The notes below the pieces were generated by a model that saw only the letters and a list, made by a program, of their open reading frames with translations, ran no database searches and was not told the DNA's origin. Source: Gluconobacter sphaericus NBRC 12467 (GTDB taxonomy: Bacteria; Pseudomonadota; Alphaproteobacteria; Acetobacterales; Acetobacteraceae). Taken from it: a DNA stretch of 38,234 bases. Positions 16,646 through 25,414 of the stretch are shown one piece after another. The stretch is taken from contig NZ_BJMK01000020.1 of assembly GCF_006539125.1 (NCBI RefSeq), forward strand, positions 1-38,234, written 5' to 3'. Position 1 is the first letter of the stretch. Each line of letters starts with the position of its first letter. A program made the translations under genes and the position numbers.

Positions 16646-17026
16646 ATGCCAAATACTTATGGCAACAGAACCCTGACCGAGTGGCTCACGCTGCTCCTGG
16701 GGGGTGTCATTATTCTGGTGGGGCTGTACTTCGTGATCGCAGGGGGCGACCTCGCGATGCTGGGCGGCTCTGTCTATTACGTTATCTGTGGTATTCTGCT
16801 GGTGGCTGGCGGTGTTTTCATGGTCATGGGGCGGGCGCTGGGCGCTTACCTGTATCTGGGCGCACTGGCCTACACCTGGGTCTGGTCCTTGTGGGAAGTG
16901 GGCTTCAGCCCCGTTGACCTTCTCCCGCGCGCTTTCGGCCCAACGCTGCTGGGTATCCTTGTCGCCTTCACCATTCCTGTTCTTCGCCGGATGGAAACCC
17001 GCCGTACCCTGAGGGGAGCCGTCTGA
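16646..17026 (+). CDS. sldB: PQQ polyol (glycerol/sorbitol) dehydrogenase, small membrane subunit
   Basis: SldB is the hydrophobic subunit that anchors SldA at the periplasmic face of the inner membrane and is needed for its activity with ubiquinone. The 126-aa product is almost entirely membrane-embedded: LTLLLGGVIILVGLYFVIAG, YYVICGILLVAGGVFMVMG, LGAYLYLGALAYTWVWSLWEV and TLLGILVAFTIPVL are four hydrophobic segments. They resemble the N-terminal membrane domain of membrane glucose dehydrogenase. The ATG at 16646 follows TGGAGG at a good distance; the frame extends upstream through the leader hairpin, but that part is not coding. The stop codon overlaps the sldA ATG by one base (TGATG). Confidence 0.95.
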   Translation: MPNTYGNRTLTEWLTLLLGGVIILVGLYFVIAGGDLAMLGGSVYYVICGILLVAGGVFMVMGRALGAYLYLGALAYTWVWSLWEVGFSPVDLLPRAFGPTLLGILVAFTIPVLRRMETRRTLRGAV

Positions 17027-19251
17027 TGCGCAGATCCCATCTTCTCGCTACCGTTGCCTGTGCCACGCTGGCCTGTGCACCGCTGGCCGCCAACGCCCAG
17101 TTCGCTCCCGCAGGCAGCGGTGGTTCGCCCACCTCCTCCGTGCCGGACCCCAGCAGCGATAATTCCTTCGAGCCGACCGAGAACACGCCAGCCGCGAAGA
17201 GCCGCTTTGCCGGTCCGTCCCCCTATGCGCCCCAGGCACCGGGTGTGAACGCGGCCAACCTGCCGGATATCGGGTCCATGGATCCGAACGATGTTCCTCA
17301 GATGGCCCCGCAGCAGAGCGCCAGCCCTGCCTCGGGAGACTGGGCCGCCTACGGCCATGACGACAGCCAGATGCGCTACTCGCCGCTGTCAGAGATCACG
17401 CCGCAGAACGCCGATCAGCTCAAGGTTGCCTTTGTCTATCATACCGGCAGCTATCCGCGGCCGGGCCAGACGAACAAATGGGCTGCCGAAACCACGCCGA
17501 TCAAGGTGGGTGACGGCCTCTATATGTGTTCGGCCCAGAATGACATCATGAAGCTCGACCCGACAACGGGTAAAGAAATCTGGCGTCACAACATCCACGA
17601 GCGATATGAGGCGATTCCCTATACCGCTGCGTGCAAAGGCGTGACGTACTTCACGTCTTCGCAGGTGCCGGAGGGTCAGCCGTGCCACAACCGTATTCTC
17701 GAAAGTACGCTCGACATGCGTCTGATCGAGGTCGATGCTGCGACTGGCAATCTCTGCCCGACTTTCGGTCATGACGGTCAGGTGAACCTGATGCAGGGCA
17801 TGGGCGAATCTGTTCCCGGCTTCGTCTCCATGACAACTCCTCCACCAATCGTGAATGGCGTCGCGGTGGTCAACCATGAGGTTCTCGACGGCCAACGTCG
17901 CTGGGCCCCGTCAGGTGTGATCCGCGGGTACGATGCCGAGACCGGAAAATTCCTGTGGGCATGGGACGTGAACCGCCCCAACGACCACAGTCAGCCAACC
18001 GGCAACAACCACTACAGCCGCGGTACGCCGAACTCCTGGGCTGCAATGACCGGCGACAATGCGCTGGGCCTCGTCTATGTCCCGACCGGCAACTCGGCTT
18101 CGGATTATTACAGTGCTCTGCGTAGCCCTGAAGAAAACAAGGTGTCCTCGGCGGTCGTCGCCCTTGACGTCAAGACGGGGTCTCCGCGCTGGGTCTTCCA
18201 GACCGCCCACAAGGATGTCTGGGACTACGATATCGGTTCGCAGGCTACGCTGATGGATATGCCAGGCCCTGACGGACAGACCGTTCCGGCGCTCATCATG
18301 CCGACGAAGCGCGGACAGACCTTCGTGCTCGACCGTCGTGACGGTAAGCCAATCCTGCCGGTGGAAGAGCGCCCCGCTCCGTCACCCGGTGTGATTCCAG
18401 GTGATCCGCGCTCTCCGACGCAGCCCTGGTCCACCGGAATGCCTGCCCTTCGGGTCCCGGATCTGAAGGAGAAGGACATGTGGGGCATGTCCCCCATCGA
18501 CCAGCTTTTCTGCCGCATCAAGTTTCGCCGGGCCAATTACGTGGGCGAGTTCACGCCTCCGAGCGTCGACAAACCCTGGATCGAATATCCCGGCTATAAC
18601 GGCGGCAGTGACTGGGGCTCCATGTCCTACGATCCCAATAGCGGCATCCTGATCGCGAACTGGAACATCACCCCGATGTACGACCAGCTCGTGACCCGCA
18701 AGAAGGCTGACCAGTTGGGCCTGATGCCGATCGATGACCCGAACTACAAGCCGGGTGGCGGTGGTGCCGAAGGTAATGGCGCGATGGACGGTACGCCTTA
18801 TGGCATCGTTGTGACTCCGTTCTGGGATCAGTACACGGGCATGATGTGCAACCGTCCGCCCTACGGTATGATCACGGCCATCGATATGAAGCATGGTCAG
18901 AAGGTGCTGTGGCAGCATCCGCTCGGAACGGCCCGTGCCAATGGTCCATGGGGTCTGCCGACGGGTCTGCCTTGGGAAATCGGGACACCGAACAATGGTG
19001 GTTCGGTCGTGACGGCTGGCGGTCTGGTGTTCATCGGTGCGGCTACGGATAATCAGATCCGTGCCATCGATGAGCATACCGGCAAGGTGGTTTGGAGTGC
19101 GGTCCTGCCGGGCGGCGGTCAGGCCAACCCGATGACCTACGAGGCCAATGGTCATCAGTACGTCGCCATCATGGCAGGTGGTCACCACTTCATGATGACG
19201 CCAGTCAGCGATCAGCTGGTGGTTTACGCACTGCCTGATCACAAGGGCTGA
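17026..19251 (+). CDS. sldA: PQQ-dependent polyol (glycerol/sorbitol) dehydrogenase, catalytic subunit
   Basis: SldA (741 aa) is the periplasmic quinoprotein responsible for Gluconobacter's incomplete oxidation of polyols: glycerol to dihydroxyacetone, D-sorbitol to L-sorbose, and gluconate to 5-ketogluconate. A signal peptide (LLATVACATLACAPLAANA) is followed by a proline-rich segment of roughly 75 residues. Then comes the eight-bladed propeller with repeated tryptophan-docking motifs, for example DVKTGSPRWVFQTAHKDVWD. The C-terminal PQQ-dehydrogenase signature GGQANPMTYEANGHQYVAIMAGGH is intact. Coupled to sldB by the TGATG overlap and followed by a strong terminator. PQQ genes are not in the window. 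Identification is firm. Confidence 0.97.
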   Translation: MRRSHLLATVACATLACAPLAANAQFAPAGSGGSPTSSVPDPSSDNSFEPTENTPAAKSRFAGPSPYAPQAPGVNAANLPDIGSMDPNDVPQMAPQQSASPASGDWAAYGHDDSQMRYSPLSEITPQNADQLKVAFVYHTGSYPRPGQTNKWAAETTPIKVGDGLYMCSAQNDIMKLDPTTGKEIWRHNIHERYEAIPYTAACKGVTYFTSSQVPEGQPCHNRILESTLDMRLIEVDAATGNLCPTFGHDGQVNLMQGMGESVPGFVSMTTPPPIVNGVAVVNHEVLDGQRRWAPSGVIRGYDAETGKFLWAWDVNRPNDHSQPTGNNHYSRGTPNSWAAMTGDNALGLVYVPTGNSASDYYSALRSPEENKVSSAVVALDVKTGSPRWVFQTAHKDVWDYDIGSQATLMDMPGPDGQTVPALIMPTKRGQTFVLDRRDGKPILPVEERPAPSPGVIPGDPRSPTQPWSTGMPALRVPDLKEKDMWGMSPIDQLFCRIKFRRANYVGEFTPPSVDKPWIEYPGYNGGSDWGSMSYDPNSGILIANWNITPMYDQLVTRKKADQLGLMPIDDPNYKPGGGGAEGNGAMDGTPYGIVVTPFWDQYTGMMCNRPPYGMITAIDMKHGQKVLWQHPLGTARANGPWGLPTGLPWEIGTPNNGGSVVTAGGLVFIGAATDNQIRAIDEHTGKVVWSAVLPGGGQANPMTYEANGHQYVAIMAGGHHFMMTPVSDQLVVYALPDHKG

Positions 19252-19283
19252 GAACGCGGGGGCTGAGGCCTCCGGATGATGCG

Positions 19284-19330
19284 AAGGGGTGGTTTTCGTG
19301 CCAGAAATGGCACGGAGGCCACCCCTTTGT
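19284..19330 (+). terminator. Rho-independent terminator after sldA
   Basis: A long hairpin with outer stem AAGGGGTGG/CCACCCCTT and inner stem CGTGCC/GGCACG, separated by four-base internal loops, is followed by TTGTCGTTT. It closes the sldBA transcript 32 bases after the stop codon. Confidence 0.85.
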
Positions 19331-19439
19331 CGTTTCCGGGGCTTTTTTTCCATTTTCCGGGTGGGAAGCACCTCCAGACCCGGCTACAGGCTGTTTTCGT
19401 CCACAAATATTTTCCCGGAACAGGCCCCGCAGAACCGTC

Positions 19440-20624
19440 ATGACCGATCGCTCCCCCGTCATCCTTCAGGTTCTTCCGGCGCTGGGCACCGGCGGTCTGG
19501 AGCGCGGGGCTGTCGAGATTGCCGCAGCAATCACCCAAGGGGGTGGCACGGCGTTGGTCGCCTCGCGTCCCGGCCGGCTTCTGGTGCAGCTTCGTCACGC
19601 CGGTGCGCGGCATATCGAGCTTGATTTGAAGACGAAATCCCCTTTCGCTGTGCTGCGTCGGGCGCGGGATCTTCAGGCGATCATTCGTAGTGAGGGCGTG
19701 GATCTTGTGCATGCCCGATCGCGGATTCCGGCCTGGGCCGCGTGGATCGCCTGTCGGCGCGAAAACATCCCGCTCGTAACGACATGGCATGGCGTGCATG
19801 AGGCGAAATGGCGGGCCAAGAAGTTCTATAATTCCATACTGGCGCGCGGAGTTCGGGTCATTGCGATTTCGGAGTTCATCGCTCGGCGCCTGCGCAGCGA
19901 ATACGCCGTACCGGAGAGTCGTCTGCGCGTCATTCCGCGCGGTGCAGACCTGCGGGAGTTTACGCCTGGTACTGTATCCGGCGAACGCGTGCAGAAACTG
20001 GCTGAAATCTGGCGCGTGCCTGTCGAGGCAAGGATTATCCTCATGCCCGCACGGCTGACGGCATGGAAAGGGCAGGGTGTTCTGGTCGAGGCACTGGGAC
20101 TCCTGCGCCTGCGGGTGGACGCAGGCTGGATCTGCGTTCTGGCTGGTCCGGAAAATGATCGGAAGTTCTCTCGCAGGCTGCAACAGCGCGTGCGGGAACT
20201 TGGCCTTGAGGAGCATGTCCGATTCGCCGGAACCTGCACCGACATGCCGGCTGCCTGTGAGCTGGCGAGCGTTGTCGTGGCGCCCTCGCTCCGGCCTGAG
20301 CCGTTTGGACGTACTTTGGTAGAAGCGCAGATGATGGGTTGTCCCGTAATCGGCACGGCACAGGGGGCCATGATGGAGACGATCCTGCCTGGTGTGACAG
20401 GTCTGGTCGTGCCCCCGGATGATCCTCAGGCCCTGGCAGATGCGTTGAAACGTATTCTGGAAACAGACGATGGCGCGTTGGACTGGCTGGCGGAAAAAGC
20501 CCGGGCCCATGCTATCGCCAATTATACGACGACGTTGATGCAAGCCCGCACGCTGGGTGTGTATGACGAACTTCTGGGCACCCGTCTGCGGGAGACATTT
20601 GAGGAATACAGCCATGACCAGTAA
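19440..20624 (+). CDS. GT4-family glycosyltransferase
   Basis: The 394-aa protein has the GT-B fold of retaining family 4 transferases. The N-terminal domain opens with VILQVLPALGTGGLERGAVEIAAAI (acceptor-side glycine loop) and contains VDLVHARSRIPAWAAW and TTWHGVHE. The C-terminal domain shows ILMPARLTAWKGQGVLVEAL and PSLRPEPFGRTLVEAQMMGCPVIGT, where EPFGRTLVE is the nucleotide-sugar EX7E motif. Such enzymes build lipopolysaccharide or exopolysaccharide; donor and acceptor cannot be read from the sequence. No membrane segment is evident. It is followed by a small charged protein whose ATG overlaps its 3' end, and the next gene is a transporter, so the three may be co-transcribed. Confidence 0.9.
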   Translation: MTDRSPVILQVLPALGTGGLERGAVEIAAAITQGGGTALVASRPGRLLVQLRHAGARHIELDLKTKSPFAVLRRARDLQAIIRSEGVDLVHARSRIPAWAAWIACRRENIPLVTTWHGVHEAKWRAKKFYNSILARGVRVIAISEFIARRLRSEYAVPESRLRVIPRGADLREFTPGTVSGERVQKLAEIWRVPVEARIILMPARLTAWKGQGVLVEALGLLRLRVDAGWICVLAGPENDRKFSRRLQQRVRELGLEEHVRFAGTCTDMPAACELASVVVAPSLRPEPFGRTLVEAQMMGCPVIGTAQGAMMETILPGVTGLVVPPDDPQALADALKRILETDDGALDWLAEKARAHAIANYTTTLMQARTLGVYDELLGTRLRETFEEYSHDQ

Positions 20625-20790
20625 GGACGAAAAACCGTCAGGGCAGATCACCCATGACCGCGCCGCGGCCGCAAAGGAAGAGCGGGAAAGCCGGGAGGCC
20701 AAGGCACTCCGGGCCAATCTGATGCGGCGCAAACAGCAGCAGCGTGCGCGGCCGCAGGATGATGCTGTCTCTCCCCCCGATGATCGCTAA
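20614..20790 (+). CDS. Small highly charged hypothetical protein
   Basis: A 58-aa open frame begins at the ATG at 20614, inside the last codons of the glycosyltransferase gene, with GAGGAA eight bases upstream. The product (MTSKDEKPSGQITHDRAAAA at the start, then EERESREAKALRANLMRRKQQQRA) is rich in Lys, Arg and Glu, predicted helical in the middle and disordered at the ends, with no membrane segment or cysteine. I know similar short proteins from related bacteria only as unnamed. The overlap and ribosome-binding site suggest coupled translation with the glycosyltransferase. Nucleic-acid or ribosome association would be a guess from charge only. Confidence 0.65.
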   Translation: MTSKDEKPSGQITHDRAAAAKEERESREAKALRANLMRRKQQQRARPQDDAVSPPDDR

Positions 20791-20796
20791 ACGTCT

Positions 20797-21711
20797 GTGA
20801 AGCGAAACTTTCCTCTCCCTTCGCCGCAGGAACTGGCGCTGACGGGCGTGACGGTTCTGTGGGGCGGGACGTTTCTCGTGCTGCATATTGCCATGCAGCA
20901 GTGTGGGCCGCGCTTTTTCGTCTTTGTCCGTTTCATGATGGCGGCGGTGTTCGTCGGGTTGCTGGCCGGGCGGAAACTTTTGGATTTTAACTGGCGGGAA
21001 ATGCGGGCGGGTGGGCTGATCGGCGTGGCGTTGGCTACCGGTTACGTGTTGCAGAGCGCTGGTCTGCATGACATCACCAGCAGCCGTTCCGCTTTTATTA
21101 CGGCATTGTACGTGCCGCTGGTGCCGATCTTTCAGTGGGTATTTCTGCGCAAGGCCCCGCATCTGATGAGCTGGCTTGGGATTGGGCTGGCATTCGCAGG
21201 GCTGGTCTGTCTGGCAGGGCCGGCGGCGCTGTCACTCTCCTTCGGGCGCGGGGATATTTTGACGCTGTTCGCGGCGATTGCGATTGCGATTGAGATCGTG
21301 CTGATCAGTCTTTATGCGCGGGGTGTGGATAGCTTGCGTGTAACGGTCATGCAGCTTTTTGCCGGCAGTCTGTTCGCGGGGTTGATGGTCCCCGTTTCGG
21401 GGGAGGCGCTCCCGGCTTTTTCCTGGGTCTGGATTGCCTGCGCGCTGGCTCTGGGTGGTCTGAGCGCTCTGGTGCAGGTTGTGATGAACTGGGCGCAGAA
21501 ATCCGTCTCCCCCACAAAGGCTGCCGTGATCTATGCTGGAGAGCCGGTCTGGGGTGGGCTCGTAGGCTGGTTGGCGGGTGATCATTTGCCTCCTGCGACC
21601 CTTCTGGGTGCCGCACTGATCGTAGGTGGCGTTCTGACTAGCGAACTGCGTCCGCAGTGGCTGGAGGTCCTGTTGGGACGTGTGCCACAAACGCTCACGA
21701 AAAATGACTGA
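20797..21711 (+). CDS. EamA/DMT-family transporter
   Basis: This 304-aa inner-membrane protein has ten predicted membrane helices in two EamA repeats. The first begins LTGVTVLWGGTFLVLHIAM, with GLHDITSSRSAFITALYVPLVPIFQWVFL as the conserved end of the repeat. The second contains WAQKSVSPTKAAVIYAGEPVWGGLVGW. Family members export amino acids, nucleobases or other metabolites; the substrate is not evident. The start is GTG at 20797, six bases after the stop of the small charged protein. An earlier start is unlikely, since the first helix follows closely. No strong ribosome-binding site is seen, in keeping with translational coupling. A stem-loop follows at 21731. Confidence 0.9.
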   Translation: MKRNFPLPSPQELALTGVTVLWGGTFLVLHIAMQQCGPRFFVFVRFMMAAVFVGLLAGRKLLDFNWREMRAGGLIGVALATGYVLQSAGLHDITSSRSAFITALYVPLVPIFQWVFLRKAPHLMSWLGIGLAFAGLVCLAGPAALSLSFGRGDILTLFAAIAIAIEIVLISLYARGVDSLRVTVMQLFAGSLFAGLMVPVSGEALPAFSWVWIACALALGGLSALVQVVMNWAQKSVSPTKAAVIYAGEPVWGGLVGWLAGDHLPPATLLGAALIVGGVLTSELRPQWLEVLLGRVPQTLTKND

Positions 21712-21730
21712 GCCGACACATTGCGTGATA

Positions 21731-21757
21731 GCCCATCGCTCGCTAGAGCAGATGGGT
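21731..21757 (+). terminator. Stem-loop after the EamA gene
   Basis: GCCCATCGCTC-gcta-GAGC(A)GATGGGT forms about an 11-bp stem with one bulged A, 20 bases after the stop codon. The following bases (TAGACTTA) are only moderately T-rich, so termination is likely but not certain. Confidence 0.5.
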
Positions 21758-21801
21758 TAGACTTACGGCGATTTTAGTCGTCCCTGCCCAGGAGTGCCTT
21801 C

Positions 21802-22353
21802 ATGCCCATCATGCCCGACACATGGATTCGCCAGATGGCCCGTGAAAAAGGCATGATCGAACCGTTCGTAGAGGCCCAGAAGCGCGAAGGCGTCATTTCC
21901 TACGGTCTGTCGTCTTACGGTTATGACGCACGTGTGGCATCGGACTTCAAGATCTTCACCGACGTAGACAGTGCCATCGTCGATCCAAAGAATTTCGCGT
22001 CCAACAGTTTCGTGACCCGCACGGGCGACATCACCATCCCACCCAACAGCTTCGCACTGGCGCATACGGTCGAGTATTTCCGTATCCCGCGTGACACGCT
22101 GGTGGTGTGCCTAGGCAAGTCCACCTATGCGCGCTGTGGCATCATCGTAAATGTCACGCCGCTTGAGCCGGAATGGGAAGGTCAGGTCACGATCGAGATC
22201 AGCAACACCACACCGCTACCTGCGCGAATTTACGCGAACGAGGGCATCTGCCAGTTCCTGTTTTTCCAGGGTGCCAGCCCCTGTGAGGTCAGTTATGCCG
22301 ACCGTGCTGGAAAATACATGCGCCAGTCCGGCGTCACTACGCCTCGCCTCTAA
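21802..22353 (+). CDS. dcd: dCTP deaminase
   Basis: Dcd deaminates dCTP to dUTP, the main route toward dTMP in many Gram-negative bacteria. The trimeric dUTPase-like fold is recognisable from [14 protein letters not shown] near the N-terminus and [31 protein letters not shown], which carries the catalytic glutamate. [13 protein letters not shown] and [19 protein letters not shown] at the C-terminus close over the nucleotide. At 183 aa it is a normal length for alphaproteobacterial Dcd. The ATG at 21802 follows CAGGAG. murA starts 24 bases after the stop codon, so the two genes are probably co-transcribed. Confidence 0.96.
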   Translation: MPIMPDTWIRQMAREKGMIEPFVEAQKREGVISYGLSSYGYDARVASDFKIFTDVDSAIVDPKNFASNSFVTRTGDITIPPNSFALAHTVEYFRIPRDTLVVCLGKSTYARCGIIVNVTPLEPEWEGQVTIEISNTTPLPARIYANEGICQFLFFQGASPCEVSYADRAGKYMRQSGVTTPRL

Positions 22354-22377
22354 AGCCCAGTTCTCAAGGATCGCACC

Positions 22378-23634
22378 ATGGACCGTTTCATCATTCGCGG
22401 TGGCCGCCGCCTGACAGGCGAAATTGAGATCGGCGGGGCCAAGAACTCCGGCCTCAAGCTCATGGTCGCGGGCTTGCTGACGTCCGAGCGGCTGGTGCTG
22501 TCCAATGTGCCGGGCATCGCGGATATCCAGACGATGCGCGACCTGCTGCTGGGGCTGGGTATCGCGGTCGAGGAAGCCGGGCCGCGCACGCTGTCCATTG
22601 GCGGTGAGATCGGGTCCGTCGAAGCGCCGTATGATATCGTCTCCAAGATGCGTGCCTCCATTCTGGTGCTGGGGCCGCTTCTGGCGCGGGCGCGGGAAGC
22701 GAAAGTTTCGCTGCCGGGCGGCTGCGCCATTGGTACGCGTCCGGTGGACATGCATCTCAAGGGGCTTGAGACGCTGGGGGCCGTGATCCGTCTGGAGAAC
22801 GGCTATATCAATGCGACCGCACCGGACGGATTGAAGGGCGACCGCATCATTCTGCCGTTCGCCAGTGTGGGCGCGACCGAGAACCTGCTGATGGCCGCGA
22901 CGCTGGCGAAGGGGCGCACCCATATCGTCAACGCCGCGCGTGAGCCTGAAATCAGCGATCTGGTGCACTGCCTTAACGCCATGGGCGCACAGATCACGGG
23001 TGAAGGTTCGGGCACGCTGGTCATTGACGGTGTGGAGAAGCTGCACGGCGCGCATTATGCCGTCATGCCGGACCGCATCGAGTGCGGCACCTATGCCTGC
23101 GCGGCCGGTATCACGGGCGGAGACCTGCTGCTGGTGGGCGGACGGGCCGATGATCTGGGTGCCGTGATCCGCACGCTTGAGGAAACGGGCGTCGAGGTCG
23201 TTGAAGAGGCGCGTGGTCTGCGGGTCCGTCGCAGCGGCACACTTCAGGGCGTGGATATTATGACCGAGCCGTATCCCGGTTTCCCAACGGATATGCAGGC
23301 GCAGTTCATGGCGATGCTGTCCGTGGCGGAAGGGGCGTCCATGATTACCGAGACGATTTTCGAGAACCGCTTCATGCATGTTCCCGAACTCAACCGGATG
23401 GGCGCGCGCGTGAACGTGCATGGCCGCTCGGCCATCATCCGTGGCGTGTCGAAGCTGTCGGGTGCGCCCGTCATGGCGACCGATCTGCGGGCGTCCTTCT
23501 CGCTGATTCTCGCGGGTCTGGCAGCGGAAGGCGAGACGCAGCTCAGCCGCATCTATCATCTGGACCGGGGCTATGAAGGCGTGGACCGCAAGCTTGCAGC
23601 CTGCGGTGCCGATATCGCCCGCGTCTCGGACTGA
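22378..23634 (+). CDS. murA: UDP-N-acetylglucosamine 1-carboxyvinyltransferase
   Basis: MurA transfers enolpyruvate from phosphoenolpyruvate to UDP-N-acetylglucosamine, the first committed step of peptidoglycan synthesis. [10 protein letters not shown] at residues 20-29 holds the conserved Lys22-Asn23 pair. [19 protein letters not shown] carries Cys116, the residue alkylated by fosfomycin, so the enzyme is of the sensitive type. [20 protein letters not shown] and [14 protein letters not shown] are further family blocks. The 418-aa length is standard. Directly downstream lies a nested palindrome that may end the transcript. Confidence 0.97.
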   Translation: MDRFIIRGGRRLTGEIEIGGAKNSGLKLMVAGLLTSERLVLSNVPGIADIQTMRDLLLGLGIAVEEAGPRTLSIGGEIGSVEAPYDIVSKMRASILVLGPLLARAREAKVSLPGGCAIGTRPVDMHLKGLETLGAVIRLENGYINATAPDGLKGDRIILPFASVGATENLLMAATLAKGRTHIVNAAREPEISDLVHCLNAMGAQITGEGSGTLVIDGVEKLHGAHYAVMPDRIECGTYACAAGITGGDLLLVGGRADDLGAVIRTLEETGVEVVEEARGLRVRRSGTLQGVDIMTEPYPGFPTDMQAQFMAMLSVAEGASMITETIFENRFMHVPELNRMGARVNVHGRSAIIRGVSKLSGAPVMATDLRASFSLILAGLAAEGETQLSRIYHLDRGYEGVDRKLAACGADIARVSD

Positions 23635-23642
23635 CAGGTCTG

Positions 23643-23720
23643 AAAGTTTTTGGGTTCCGCCTTTTTTCAAAAAGGCGGAGGTCTTTGAAGCTTTTTGAAA
23701 AAAGCTTCACCAAAAACTTT
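23643..23720. repeat. Nested three-arm palindromic repeat after murA
   Basis: An outer inverted pair, AAAGTTTTTGG (23643-23653) and CCAAAAACTTT (23710-23720), encloses two adjacent near-perfect hairpins: CCGCCTTTTTTC-AAAAAGGCGG (23657-23678) and GAAGCTTTTTG-AAAAAAGCTTC (23687-23708). The whole 78 bases can fold as a cloverleaf-like cruciform. It sits between the converging murA and polyol dehydrogenase genes and touches the stop codon of the latter. I recall similar A/T-tract palindromes dispersed in acetic acid bacterial genomes. It may also act as a terminator. Confidence 0.75.
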
Positions 23721-25195
23721 TATCCGTTTGCGACCAGATCCTTCAGGACGGCTGCGGTGCCGTGTGTTTTCAGGTCTTCGCGTGTCTGGATGAAGCGCGT
23801 GAGGAACTCGGCGGAGTCTTCAAGGCCCCATCCGGCGAATACGGTCATGTCCAGCGCTCTGGCCGGGTTCGGATCCAGCGCAAGTGCGCGGTCTTCGGCG
23901 CTCAGGCGGGGTTCGGTGACGGCGAAACTGGCCTGCACGTCGTCGCGGCCCACCAGATAGGCACAGTAGCAGGCGAGAACGAAGGCGATCCGGCGCGGGT
24001 CCTGCGCGTTTCTCAGAACGTCTTCCGCCGTGGCGCGCAGGAAGACCGGCAGCTTGGATGTGCTGTCCGACGTGATGCGAAGAAGCTGGTCGCTGACGGC
24101 ATGGTTGCGGAACCGCTCCAGAAGCAGGGCGGCATAGTCCGACAGGCTGATGCCCGGAGGGGCCGTCAGTTGTGGTGAGACGTCGTGGCGCAGGAACTGC
24201 TCCAGCAGGGCCGCGAGATGTTCGTCGCCCATCGCTTCATCGACCAGCCGGTATCCCATCAGCACGCCGGGCAGGGCCAGCATGGAATGGGATGCGTTCA
24301 GCATCCGCAGCTTGACCTGTTCGTAAGGCTCGACATCGTCCGTGAACAGGACGCCGACCTGCTCCCAGGCTGGGCGTCCGGCGGGGAAATTGTCTTCCAC
24401 GACCCACTGGATGAAGTCTTCGCAGAAAACCGGAACGCGGTCTTCAATGCCGCTCTGGGCGTTCAGCCGCGCCACGTCGGCAGGATGAACAGCCGGGGTG
24501 ATGCGATCGACCATGCAGGACGGGAAGGCCACTTCAGCTTCGATCCATTCCGCCAGTTCCGCGTCCCGCAGACGGGCGAAGGACAGCACGGCATTGCGGG
24601 CGACATCGCCATTCGCGGGCACGTTGTCGCAGGACAGGATGGTGAAGGGCGCGATCCCGGCGTCACGGCGCTGGCGCAGGGCTTCGGTCATCATACCGAA
24701 GGCCGTCTGCGGGACCGGGCGGTGCAGGTCTTCGGCGATGGTGGGGTGCTCGGTCATGAACCGGCCCGCCTCGTCCATGTAGTAGCCGCCTTCGGTGATG
24801 GTCAGGCTGACGATGCGGATGGCGGGGTCCGTCAGGCGCTTCAGAGCGGCTTCGCGGTCGGCGGGGGCATGGATGTATTCGACCAGCGACTTGACGACGC
24901 GGACCGTATCGGGACGGTTCGGCGGGCAGGCGCGCAGGGTGTAGAGGCCGTCCTGTGCGTGCAGGGCCTCGGCCTTTGCCACTTCGCCGGGAAGGTCCAT
25001 CAGGCCCATGCCCACGATGCCCCAGTCGGACTGCCCCGGAAGGGCCAGCGCGCGGTCCGTATAGACGGCCTGATGGGCGCGGTGGAAGTTGCCGACACTG
25101 AGATGGACAATGCCGGCCGTCACCGAACCCCGGTCATAGGGCGATGTCAGGATGGAGTCCGGGAGGGTGGGCAGGGTCTGGGAAGTCAGGATCAT
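23720..25195 (-). CDS. Mannitol dehydrogenase-family polyol dehydrogenase
   Basis: This cytosolic NAD(P)-dependent enzyme belongs to the polyol-specific long-chain dehydrogenases (mannitol 2-dehydrogenase, D-arabinitol dehydrogenase, fructuronate and tagaturonate reductases). PGIVHLSVGNFHRAHQA-like sequence (here AGIVHLSVGNFHRAHQAVY) near the N-terminus is the nucleotide-binding start. SLTITEGGYYMDE and FTILSCDNVPANGDVARNAVL lie mid-protein. KLRMLNASHSMLA gives the catalytic lysine, asparagine and histidine. I chose the ATG at 25195 (MILTSQTLPTLPDS), giving 491 aa; the frame continues upstream to a TTG without conservation. It differs clearly from the well-studied Gluconobacter mannitol dehydrogenase as I remember it, so it may be a paralogue with another substrate. 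Confidence 0.88.
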   Translation of the reverse strand: MILTSQTLPTLPDSILTSPYDRGSVTAGIVHLSVGNFHRAHQAVYTDRALALPGQSDWGIVGMGLMDLPGEVAKAEALHAQDGLYTLRACPPNRPDTVRVVKSLVEYIHAPADREAALKRLTDPAIRIVSLTITEGGYYMDEAGRFMTEHPTIAEDLHRPVPQTAFGMMTEALRQRRDAGIAPFTILSCDNVPANGDVARNAVLSFARLRDAELAEWIEAEVAFPSCMVDRITPAVHPADVARLNAQSGIEDRVPVFCEDFIQWVVEDNFPAGRPAWEQVGVLFTDDVEPYEQVKLRMLNASHSMLALPGVLMGYRLVDEAMGDEHLAALLEQFLRHDVSPQLTAPPGISLSDYAALLLERFRNHAVSDQLLRITSDSTSKLPVFLRATAEDVLRNAQDPRRIAFVLACYCAYLVGRDDVQASFAVTEPRLSAEDRALALDPNPARALDMTVFAGWGLEDSAEFLTRFIQTREDLKTHGTAAVLKDLVANG

Positions 25196-25414
25196 GGAAA
25201 GATCTTTCAGACGAAAGGACCGGCTTCTTTTAGAAGTCTCCAACGTCGAGGAAACTGTTTTTGTATTTTGTGAATAATTTCTAATAATTCTCCCGGATTG
25301 GCGAGTATTAGGGAAAACGAAAATTTTCCATTAAAGCCGACCTCTGTTCCGGTTTTTTCCGATTTGCCTTATGATTGACGGACCTATCGACTGTTTTTGC
25401 AGGACTGTTTTTGC

